A stretch of DNA of 9,685 nucleotides. It comes from Anaeromyxobacteraceae bacterium. GTDB taxonomy: Bacteria; Myxococcota; Myxococcia; Myxococcales; Anaeromyxobacteraceae. Each line of letters starts with the position of its first letter. Position 1 is the stretch's first letter. The notes below the pieces were generated by a model. It was not told the DNA's origin. It searched no databases and saw only the letters and a list, made by a program, of their open reading frames with translations. A program made the position numbers and the translations under genes. The stretch spans positions 1 to 9,685 of the forward strand of contig DAIEMM010000220.1 in assembly GCA_027349605.1 (NCBI GenBank), given 5' to 3'. Shown here one piece after another: positions 1 through 6,448 of this stretch.

Positions 1-290
1 TCGAGGTAGGCCGAGACGACGCCCTTGGCCCCGCTCGAGGTCTCGAGCTGGCTGGCGATCTCCTTCGATCCTTCCTGCCAGATCGCCTTCAGGATCTCGA
101 CGTAGAGGGCCCGCTTCGACGCCCAGTGACGGTAGAGAAGCGCCACGTTGCAGCCGGCCCGCTTGGCGATGACCTGCACGCGGGCGCCGTGATAGCCGCG
201 GCTCGAGAACTCGGTACGGGCAGCGGCCCACAGGCGGGAGGCGATTCGACCTCCGGGCGCAGCGGCGGGGGTGATTCCTTGGGATTCCAT
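1..290 (-). CDS. TetR/AcrR-family transcriptional regulator, partial (3' end outside window)
   Basis: This is a one-component DNA-binding repressor of the TetR type. The N-terminal 96 residues are present and the ligand-binding C-terminal part lies beyond the left edge. An alpha-helical lead-in (about residues 15-31, LWAAARTEFSSRGYHG) is followed by the helix-turn-helix at about 36-60. The HTH ends in the typical LLYRHWASKRALYVEIL stretch, the counterpart of the usual 'LYYHFxSKexLl' recognition helix and helix 4. The ATG at 290 is chosen because a near-ideal Shine-Dalgarno (AAAGGAGG) sits 6 nt upstream and no other start fits the domain. It is divergent from dinB, and TetR regulators often act on the adjacent divergent gene or on themselves, so the intergenic palindromes are possible operators. 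Ligand and target genes cannot be deduced. The family call is secure. Confidence 0.9.
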   Translation of the reverse strand, partial: MESQGITPAAAPGGRIASRLWAAARTEFSSRGYHGARVQVIAKRAGCNVALLYRHWASKRALYVEILKAIWQEGSKEIASQLETSSGAKGVVSAYL

Positions 291-296
291 GGAACG

Positions 297-304
297 CCTC
301 CTTT
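297..304 (-). promoter_or_regulatory. Strong Shine-Dalgarno of the TetR-family gene
   Basis: Read on the minus strand this is AAAGGAGG, 6 nt before the ATG at 290. It is one of the strongest ribosome-binding sites in the window and fixes the start of the partial TetR-family gene. Confidence 0.75.
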
Positions 305-320
305 CTAAGGCGGCACCAAT

Positions 321-353
321 GTCCATCAATAAATGATTTAAATCAAGATGGAC
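321..353. promoter_or_regulatory. Intergenic operator candidate: CRP/FNR-like palindrome inside an outer inverted repeat
   Basis: The 144 bp between the TetR-family gene and dinB contains an A/T-rich island. Positions 334-345 are a perfect 12-bp palindrome (TGATTTAAATCA). With flanks, 333-346 reads ATGAT-TTAA-ATCAA, which matches 9 of the 10 fixed bases of the FNR/Anr consensus TTGAT-N4-ATCAA. A second, perfect 7-bp inverted repeat, GTCCATC (321-327) and GATGGAC (347-353), encloses it but is not concentric (centres 337 and 339.5). ATCAA also recurs at 325-329 and 342-346, 17 bp apart. Either element could be an operator for the adjacent TetR protein or a site for a CRP/FNR-family activator. 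A -10-like TATGAT lies at 364-369 on the dinB side, without a convincing -35. Function is inferred. Confidence 0.45.
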
Positions 354-434
354 TGATGGGGTCTATGATAGTAGTTATCCAGTCTCTGTCCGGCCCCTTT
401 TGGGTCTATCGCCAGGTGGTAATAAGGTGCTGGC

Positions 435-1679
435 GTGCCGTCCATCCTCCATCTCGATCTCGACGCGTTCTACGCCTCGGTCGAGCAACTCGACGACCCC
501 GGGTTGCGGGGCCGGCCGGTCATCGTGGGGGGCACATCCGGACGAGGCGTGGTCTGCGCCGCCAGCTACGAGGCCCGGCGATTCGGCGTCCGCTCGGCGA
601 TGCCCACCGTGGAGGCCCGCCGCCGCTGCCCGGAGGGGGTCTTCCTCCCTCCGCGGTTCGAGCGCTACGGGGAGCTGTCACGGGCCGTCTTCGCCGTCTA
701 CCGCCGCTACACGCCGCTCGTCGAGCCGCTCTCCCTCGACGAGGCCTTCCTCGACGTCACCGGGAGCCGCGCCTTGCACGGCGAGCCGGAGCCCATTGCA
801 CGCAAGGTGAAAAGCGAGGTCCGGGAGGGCACCGGGCTCACGGTCTCCGCCGGGGTGGCCGACTGCAAGATGGCGGCGAAGATCGCCTCCGACCTGGGGA
901 AGCCCGACGGGCTCGTGGTCGTGCCGCCCGGGACCACCGCCGCCTTCCTGACGCCGCTTCCCGTCTCGCGCATCTGGGGCGTGGGAAAGGTGACCGAGCA
1001 GGCGCTCCGTGCGCTCGGCATCGGCACGATCGGGGAGCTGGCCCGCTTCCCCGAGCAGGTGCTGGCGGAGCGCTTCGGCACGCAGGGTGCGCACATGCGC
1101 GCGCTCGCCCGCGGCGACGACCCGCGACCGGTGGTCCCCGACGAGGAGGCCCGGTCGATCGGGGCCGAGGACACCTTCGAGAGGGACCTCGCCGGCGAGG
1201 ACGCGCTCCTGCCGCAGCTCCTCGACCAGTGCGTCCGGGTGGCCCGCCGCCTGCGGGAGGCCGCGCTGCGCGGGCGCGTCGTGACGCTCAAGGTGAAGTA
1301 CGCGGACTTCGAGCAGCTCACCCGCCGCTCGACGCTGCCGCGTCCCACCGACGACGCCAGGGAGATCTACCGGTCGATCCGGGAGGATCTGGCCCGGGCC
1401 GGGCTCGACCGTCCGGTGCGGCTCACCGGGGTGACGGTCTCGGGATTCGCCGCCGGCGAGGCGGAACCGGACCAGATGGGCCTCTTCGGAGAGGATCCGG
1501 CCGGACGGCAAGGGGACGACCAGGCCCGGCGGGCGGCGCTCAACGCCGCGATCGACGCGCTGGCCGACCGCTTCGGAGAGGGAGCGGTGAAGCCGGCCAC
1601 CCTGGCCGAGCGCGAGCCCGGGACCCTGCGGGCGCGGATCCGCTGGCCGACCCGGGGCGGCAAGGACGGTACGGGCTAG
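435..1679 (+). CDS. dinB: DNA polymerase IV (Y-family translesion polymerase)
   Basis: DNA polymerase IV is an error-prone, non-proofreading polymerase that extends past damaged bases and mismatched ends. This 414-residue protein starts with the palm motif LHLDLDAFYASVEQ. Asp8 is a metal ligand and Tyr13 occupies the steric-gate position (Phe13 in E. coli). The second catalytic motif LSLDEAFLDVTG supplies Asp102 and Glu103. The thumb helix-hairpin-helix (about 178-215, WGVGKVTEQALRALGIGTIGEL) and the little-finger domain (about 240-340) follow. QMGLF at 347-351 fits the beta-clamp-binding pentapeptide. It is followed by about 60 more residues, so it is not at the extreme C terminus as in E. 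coli. The GTG at 435 is preceded by AAGG (424-427) at 7 nt, and the protein aligns with the family from its first residues. No LexA box is evident by eye. The 3' end overlaps the convergent membrane-protein gene by 4 nt. Confidence 0.95.
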   Translation: MPSILHLDLDAFYASVEQLDDPGLRGRPVIVGGTSGRGVVCAASYEARRFGVRSAMPTVEARRRCPEGVFLPPRFERYGELSRAVFAVYRRYTPLVEPLSLDEAFLDVTGSRALHGEPEPIARKVKSEVREGTGLTVSAGVADCKMAAKIASDLGKPDGLVVVPPGTTAAFLTPLPVSRIWGVGKVTEQALRALGIGTIGELARFPEQVLAERFGTQGAHMRALARGDDPRPVVPDEEARSIGAEDTFERDLAGEDALLPQLLDQCVRVARRLREAALRGRVVTLKVKYADFEQLTRRSTLPRPTDDAREIYRSIREDLARAGLDRPVRLTGVTVSGFAAGEAEPDQMGLFGEDPAGRQGDDQARRAALNAAIDALADRFGEGAVKPATLAEREPGTLRARIRWPTRGGKDGTG

Positions 1680-2110
1680 AAGGGCAGGAGCGAGCGCCCC
1701 ATGCCGAGCAGCGGCCAGGGAACGGCGAGCAGCGCCACCACCAGGGCCGCCCCGTAGTACCGGGCCGCCGTCCGCCAGCGCGCCGCGTCGTCGAGCATGC
1801 GCCGCGCCCGCACGCTTCCGACGTGCACGAGCGCCACCACGGCGATGCCGGCCAAGGGATGGGCGTAGGTCCAGTAGTGGGAGCGGGTGCCCGTCGTGAT
1901 GGCGTAGGGGGAGAGCGCGAGCCAGAGCGAGAGCCCGAGGAGCAGCTGCACGTCGGCGACGGCCGCGAGCACCACCCCGGGGACCCGGGCCCTCCGTGTC
2001 CAGGCGCGCCGGCCGCGCAGCCCGGAAAGCGCGGCCAGGGTGGCCCAGGCGGCGCCGAGGAGCACGGCCCAGCGGACGACGGAGTGGGCGAACAGGATGA
2101 TGGGGTACAT
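1676..2110 (-). CDS. Small four-helix integral membrane protein, cytochrome b-like family
   Basis: The 144-residue protein has four predicted membrane segments, at about residues 4-30, 43-66, 83-100 and 116-137. Short Arg-rich loops (RGRRAWTRRAR at 32-42; RARRMLDDAARWR at 101-113) follow helices 1 and 3 and would be cytoplasmic by the positive-inside rule. Histidines fall at or near helix ends: His9 in the N-terminal AHSVVRW motif, His78, His84 in YAHPLAG, and His96. The 'HSxxRW' start, 'QLLLGLSLWL' second helix and 'VPWPLLG' end resemble small proteins annotated as cytochrome b-like in Bacteroidetes and other bacteria. Heme binding is only an inference from the histidines. Start ATG 2110 lacks a strong Shine-Dalgarno. 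It lies downstream of the receiver gene on the same strand, so it may be the last gene of that transcript. Its stop (TAG) overlaps the dinB stop. Confidence 0.8.
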   Translation of the reverse strand: MYPIILFAHSVVRWAVLLGAAWATLAALSGLRGRRAWTRRARVPGVVLAAVADVQLLLGLSLWLALSPYAITTGTRSHYWTYAHPLAGIAVVALVHVGSVRARRMLDDAARWRTAARYYGAALVVALLAVPWPLLGMGRSLLPF

Positions 2111-2134
2111 GGGCGGCCTCGAATTCCGTTTGCG

Positions 2135-2188
2135 CTAGTGGTGCATGGGCGGAGGCCCGGCGATGCGGCGGATCCGGTCGAGGATCTA
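2135..2188 (-). other. In-frame continuation of the receiver gene beyond the amber codon (detached alpha5 helix)
   Basis: The minus strand from the TAG at 2186-2188 runs in the same frame for 16 sense codons to TAG at 2135-2137. It encodes ILDRIRRIAGPPPMHH. The ILDRIRRIA part is an amphipathic helix like the closing alpha5 helix of CheY-like receivers, at the expected distance after the conserved Lys104. The segment has no start codon or ribosome-binding site of its own. It is best read as the severed 3' end of the receiver gene rather than a separate gene. Confidence 0.7.
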
Positions 2189-2515
2189 CTCCATCCCGAC
2201 GCTCTTCGGGATGAAGCCCTGGACCCCGAGCAGCTCCGACTCCCATTCGTAGCCGTAGGCCGACAGGATGAGGACCGGGATGTGGGCGGCGCCAGGGTCC
2301 TTGCGCATCCGCTCGACGACCCCCCAGCCATCGAGCACCGGCATCTTGAGGTCGAGGAGCACGACCCCGGGCTTCTCGACGGCCATGCGCTTGAGCGCCA
2401 GCTCGCCGTTGCCGGCCTGCTCGACCGGGTAGCCGGCCTCGGAGAGCACCTCGCACAGCGCCTCCCGGAAATCGTCGTCGTCGTCGACGACCAGGATGGA
2501 CTGCCCCGGGGTCAC
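2186..2515 (-). CDS. Stand-alone response-regulator receiver protein, lacking its last helix because of an amber stop
   Basis: This is a CheY-like phospho-acceptor domain without an output domain. The acidic pocket is in ILVVDDDDDF (Asp11-Asp12), the phosphorylated residue is Asp55 in VVLLDLKMP, the switch Ser is Ser85 in ILSAYGY, and the conserved Lys is Lys104 in FIPKS. Its GTG start at 2515 overlaps the TGA stop of the upstream phosphoesterase gene (GTGA, 2512-2515), implying coupled translation. The ORF stops after 109 residues, right after the conserved lysine, so helix alpha5 is absent. The same frame past the TAG (2186-2188) reads ILDRIRRIAGPPPMHH to another TAG at 2135-2137, a good alpha5 sequence giving about 126 residues in total. 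The gene is therefore probably full length in relatives and interrupted here by a nonsense change or a sequence error. No partner histidine kinase is in view. Confidence 0.85.
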   Translation of the reverse strand: MTPGQSILVVDDDDDFREALCEVLSEAGYPVEQAGNGELALKRMAVEKPGVVLLDLKMPVLDGWGVVERMRKDPGAAHIPVLILSAYGYEWESELLGVQGFIPKSVGME

Positions 2516-3486
2516 GCCACGGCCCCGGGCGAGGCCTGGAGGGTGGACACGATCTCCCGGGCGACGCGCCGGGCGTCGTCGAGCCGGTCGGGGTCGAGGG
2601 AGACCGCGCCCACCACCGGGTGGCCGCCGCCGCCGTAGCGCTCGCAGATGCGGGAGATGTCGTGGGCCCGGGGCGGGCGGGCCCAGGGATTCGAGCCCAC
2701 CGAGACCTTGGACCGCTTGGCGTCGTGCGAGACGGTGACGGTGTAGCGGGCCTCGGGGAAGAGCCAGTAGAGGACGAACTTGTTGCCGGTCTCGAGCCCG
2801 GCCGCCGCCAGGTCGAGGAAGGCCACGCCCCCGTCCAGGCGCGCCGCCGCCCGGACCGCGTCGATGGAGCGGAAGTGGCGCTCCAGGACCGGGGCCAGCG
2901 GGCCGGCCACCCAGGGCTCCTCGGCCACCTCGGCGAGCGGCCGGGTCCGAAGCGCCTCGATGAGCTTCCCCGGCGCCGCCGGGTCGCGGGTGGCCTCGAG
3001 GAAGGTCATGATCCGCAGGGCCGGCTCGGCGAGCTTCACCGCCACCTCGGCCGAGGGGAAGGCCGCCGCGTCGATCACGTCGGCCCAGCGGACGAGCTCG
3101 GCCAGGTCGGGGGCCTCGAAGCCGAAGCGCTCGCGGGCGACCCGGGCGATGAAGCCCGTGCAGGACGGGGCGCCAGGGTCCCAGAAGCGCTGCCCGGAGC
3201 GGTCGGCCTCGAAGTGGGCGCGGTCGGAAGCGGGCTGGAACGCGCTCTGGTGGTGGTCGAACCACCAGTCGAGCCGGGGAGACGGGGAGTAGCGGAAGTC
3301 GACGATGGCGTTCACGTCGGCTGCGAAGGCGTCGGGCGGGATGGCGTTTGCGGCCTGGTGCTGCAGCGGGACGTGCTCGATCGCGCCCAGGCCGGACCCA
3401 AGCCGCGCCTGGAAGAACCTGCCCAGCAGCGCCGCGGAGGCGCAGCCGTCGAAGCAGTTCGCGTGGTAGAGGATGCGGGCGTCCAT
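2512..3486 (-). CDS. DHH/DHHA1-family phosphoesterase
   Basis: This is a metal-dependent phosphoesterase related to NrnA/RecJ-type enzymes, which cleave short oligonucleotides, pAp or cyclic dinucleotide products. The 324-residue protein has an N-terminal DHH domain with candidate Mn ligands His8 and Asp13 (HANCFDG, a variant of the usual HxxxDGD), Asp63 (IVDF), Asp77-His78-His79 (WFDHHQ) and Asp136 (RWADVID). The C-terminal DHHA1 domain carries the substrate-binding glycine motif GGGGHP at 285-290. Length suits a two-domain enzyme without extra modules. ATG 3486 is the only good start. No Shine-Dalgarno precedes it, and a candidate promoter lies so close that the mRNA may be leaderless. It is first in a minus-strand group with the receiver gene, whose start overlaps its stop. 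The substrate cannot be deduced from the sequence, so no gene symbol is given. Confidence 0.85.
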   Translation of the reverse strand: MDARILYHANCFDGCASAALLGRFFQARLGSGLGAIEHVPLQHQAANAIPPDAFAADVNAIVDFRYSPSPRLDWWFDHHQSAFQPASDRAHFEADRSGQRFWDPGAPSCTGFIARVARERFGFEAPDLAELVRWADVIDAAAFPSAEVAVKLAEPALRIMTFLEATRDPAAPGKLIEALRTRPLAEVAEEPWVAGPLAPVLERHFRSIDAVRAAARLDGGVAFLDLAAAGLETGNKFVLYWLFPEARYTVTVSHDAKRSKVSVGSNPWARPPRAHDISRICERYGGGGHPVVGAVSLDPDRLDDARRVAREIVSTLQASPGAVA

Positions 3487-3497
3487 GGCGCGCGGGG

Positions 3498-3527
3498 GAT
3501 CTAAGGTTCACGGCACGGCCGCGTCAA
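3498..3527 (-). promoter_or_regulatory. Candidate promoter of the DHH phosphoesterase gene
   Basis: On the minus strand TTGACG (3527-3522) matches the sigma-70 -35 box at 5 of 6 positions. About 17-18 nt later comes a weak -10-like TTAGAT/TAGATC (ending at 3498). A start point about 6 nt further on would fall only about 5 nt before the ATG at 3486. That fits the absence of a Shine-Dalgarno and suggests a very short or leaderless transcript. The -10 match is poor (3 of 6), so this is tentative. Confidence 0.35.
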
Positions 3528-3596
3528 CGGAAGTTCCTGGTCCCGGGACACCCCGTCCGGAGCGCAGGACGAGGGTCTCCCCGGCCCCCCCTCCGG

Positions 3597-3625
3597 TCGA
3601 CGCCGCGGTGGGTGCGCGCTACACT
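3597..3625 (+). promoter_or_regulatory. Candidate promoter of the hprK-PTS operon
   Basis: TCGACG (3597-3602, 4 of 6 to TTGACA) and TACACT (3620-3625, 4 of 6 to TATAAT) are separated by exactly 17 nt. Initiation would be expected near 3631-3633, immediately before the hprK ATG at 3634. No Shine-Dalgarno is present there, so the first gene may be translated from a leaderless mRNA. The rest of the 147-bp divergent intergenic region (3487-3633) is GC-rich and shows only a 10-bp palindrome, GTCCCGGGAC at 3540-3549. Confidence 0.45.
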
Positions 3626-3633
3626 CCGCGGCG

Positions 3634-4595
<962 letters not shown>

Positions 4596-4599
<4 letters not shown>

Positions 4600-5495
4600 G
4601 CCCCAGGGAGACGGACCCGCTCCGGGGGACCCCGGCGACCCAGGTCGTGATCCTGACCGGCGTGTCCGGGTCGGGGAAGACCACCGCGCTCCGTGCCCTG
4701 GAGGACGGCGGGTTCTACTGCGTCGACAACTTTCCCATCGTCTTCCTCGAGAAGCTGCTCGAGCTTTCCGGCCACACCGCCGGCGAGATCTCGCGCCTCG
4801 CGCTCGTCGTCGACGCACGCGAGCAGCGCTTCCTGGCCGACGCGCCCCGCATCGTGGAGGACCTGCGTCGAAAGGGCGCCGACGTCACGGTCCTGTTCTT
4901 CGACTCCTCCGACGAGTCGCTCATCCGGCGCTATTCGGAGACCCGCCGGCGCCACCCGCTGGCCGGGGACACGGGCAGCGTCCCGGAGGGGATCGCCGCC
5001 GAGCGCAAGGCGCTGGCCGGCCTCCGGGCGGTGGTCGACGAGGTCGTCGACACCACGCGGCTCAACGTGCACGAGCTGAAGCGGCTGGTGCACAACCGCT
5101 TCGTGGGCGCCGGCGCCGACGCCATGGGGGTGACGCTCGTCTCCTTCGGCTTCCGGACCGGCATCCCCGCCCACGCCGACCTGGTCCTCGACGTGCGCTT
5201 CCTGCCCAACCCGTACTTCGTCCCCGAGCTGAAGCCGTTCCCGGGCACCGAGCCCCGGGTGCGGGACTTCGTCCTCGGCCAGGAGGACGCCCAGCGCTTC
5301 CTGGAGAAGGTCGAGGACCTGGCCGGCTTCCTCATCCCCCGCTACCGCGCCGAGGGGAAGACCTACCTGACCGTGGCCATCGGGTGCACCGGCGGCCGGC
5401 ACCGGTCGGTCGCCATCGCCGCCGAGCTCGCGGCCCGGCTCGGCAAGCGCGGCATCCCGGTCCGGGTCTGGCACCGTGACGTCGACAAGGAGTGA
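4596..5495 (+). CDS. rapZ: RapZ/YvcJ-family nucleotide-binding regulator
   Basis: The family binds ATP/GTP. In E. coli RapZ is an RNA adaptor that directs RNase E to the sRNA GlmZ and so tunes glucosamine-6-phosphate synthesis; in other bacteria the role is less clear. The 299-residue product has a P-loop GVSGSGKT at 22-29 and VDNFP at 43-47. The central block follows (FFDSSDESLIRRYSETRRRHPL, about 101-122). The C-terminal domain shows DVRFLPNP (199-206) and IGCTGGRHRSV (262-272), the region used by E. coli RapZ for RNA binding. The GTG at 4596 overlaps the hprK TGA (GTGA), so translation is probably coupled. The start adds about 15 residues before the conserved core; a GTG at 4647 is a less likely alternative. 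No GlmZ-like sRNA was recognised nearby. Confidence 0.95.
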
Positions 5496-5501
5496 AGCGC
5501 C

Positions 5502-5942
5502 ATGATCGGCGTGGTGATCGCGACGCACGGACGGCTCGCCGAGGAGACCCTGGCCTGCGCCGAGGGGATCGTCGGGGCGCTCCCGCGCGCGCGCGCCGTC
5601 TCGGTGTCCTCGGTCCTGCCGCTCGACGCCGCCCGCGAGGCCATCGCCGAGGCCATCCGGGAGGTCGAGGAGGGGGACGGGGTGCTCGTGCTCACCGACA
5701 TGCTGGGGGGCACGCCCGCCAACCTGGCGCTGGGGTTCCTCTCCGACCGGGTCGACGTCATCACCGGCGTGAACCTCCCCATGCTGCTCAAGCTCTCGAC
5801 GTGCCGGACCCCGGAGGCCCGGCTGCCCGACGTGGCCCGCCTCATCTGCTCGTACGGCCAGAAGAACATCACCCTGGCGAGCGACCTCCTGCGCCCCCGG
5901 ACGCCCGGCGGCGCGCCCCCCGGCGGCGAGGGACCGGCATGA
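5502..5942 (+). CDS. PTS mannose-class EIIA component
   Basis: This cytoplasmic phospho-carrier accepts phosphate from phospho-HPr and passes it to EIIB. The 146-residue protein begins MIGVVIATHG, placing the phosphorylated histidine at His9. LVLTDMLGGTPANLAL (about 62-77) is the typical family block. The last 17 or so residues (LRPRTPGGAPPGGEGPA) are a Gly/Pro/Ala-rich disordered tail, like the linker that joins IIA to IIB in fused ManX proteins. AAGGAG at the end of rapZ (5488-5493) lies 8 nt before the ATG and acts as the ribosome-binding site. The gap to rapZ is 6 nt, and the stop overlaps the EIIB start by 4 nt. It probably serves the EIIB/C/D encoded next. A purely regulatory role is possible, as for stand-alone EIIA-Man proteins in other deltaproteobacteria. 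Confidence 0.93.
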   Translation: MIGVVIATHGRLAEETLACAEGIVGALPRARAVSVSSVLPLDAAREAIAEAIREVEEGDGVLVLTDMLGGTPANLALGFLSDRVDVITGVNLPMLLKLSTCRTPEARLPDVARLICSYGQKNITLASDLLRPRTPGGAPPGGEGPA

Positions 5943-6433
5943 TCGGGCTCGCCCGCGTCGACGAGCGGCTGGTCCACGGCCAGGTGCTGGTGGGCTGGGT
6001 GCCGCACCTCGGCGCGCGGCGGGTGGTGGTGGCGGACGACGAGGCGGCGGGGAGCCCGCTGGCCCGCGCGGCCATGACCCTGGCCCTCCCCCCGGGAGTG
6101 GAGGCGGAGGTCGACCCGGTGAAGGGGGTCGACTGGGAGGCGCTGGCGGGATCGCCCGAGGCGGTCCTGGTGGTCTTCCGCGACGTCGCCGAGGTGGAGC
6201 GGGCGCTCGCCGCCGGATTCACGCCGGACCGGGTCCCGGTGCTGAACCTGGGCAACGTCCACTACGCCCTGGGGCGGCGCCAGGTGACGCCCTCGGTGTT
6301 CCTCTCCGGGGCCGAGATCGACGGGCTGCGGCGGCTCGCCGCGGCGGGCTTCCGGATCGAGGCCCGCGCCGTCCCGCTCGACGCCCCGATCGACCTGGCC
6401 GAGATCGAGCGGCGCTGGAACGCCGCCGGCTGA
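5939..6433 (+). CDS. PTS mannose/fructose/sorbose-class EIIB component
   Basis: EIIB receives phosphate from EIIA on a histidine and delivers it to the sugar during uptake through EIIC/EIID. The 164-residue protein starts MIGLARVDERLVHGQV, with the phosphorylated His13 in the diagnostic RxDxRLxHGQ motif. Further family features are RVVVADDEAA (28-37) and VLNLGNVHY (101-109). Length matches a free-standing IIB domain. The ATG at 5939 overlaps the EIIA stop (ATGA), and homology begins at residue 1. It ends in two consecutive in-frame stops (TGA TAG, 6431-6436), 15 nt before the EIIC start. Sugar specificity cannot be inferred. Confidence 0.94.
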   Translation: MIGLARVDERLVHGQVLVGWVPHLGARRVVVADDEAAGSPLARAAMTLALPPGVEAEVDPVKGVDWEALAGSPEAVLVVFRDVAEVERALAAGFTPDRVPVLNLGNVHYALGRRQVTPSVFLSGAEIDGLRRLAAAGFRIEARAVPLDAPIDLAEIERRWNAAG

Positions 6434-6448
6434 TAGGATCGAACCCGC

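Noticed and set aside
2472..2490. TCG trinucleotide run that might be a phase-variable repeat
   Set aside because: On the coding strand it encodes the Asp cluster of the receiver acidic pocket (VVDDDDD), which is normal for the fold. A change of one unit would not shift the frame.
356..2638. A 760-codon open frame on the plus strand
   Set aside because: It lies out of frame over dinB and antisense to three well-supported minus-strand genes. The product is Arg/Gly/Pro-rich low-complexity sequence, as expected for a GC-rich shadow frame.
3540..3549. 10-bp palindrome GTCCCGGGAC in the DHH-hprK intergenic region
   Set aside because: Short and GC-rich; such palindromes are frequent by chance at this base composition, and no second copy or operator spacing was seen.
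5492..5938. Open frame continuous with EIIB running back through EIIA
   Set aside because: It is a shadow of EIIA in the wrong frame. The EIIB start at 5939 begins directly with family sequence.
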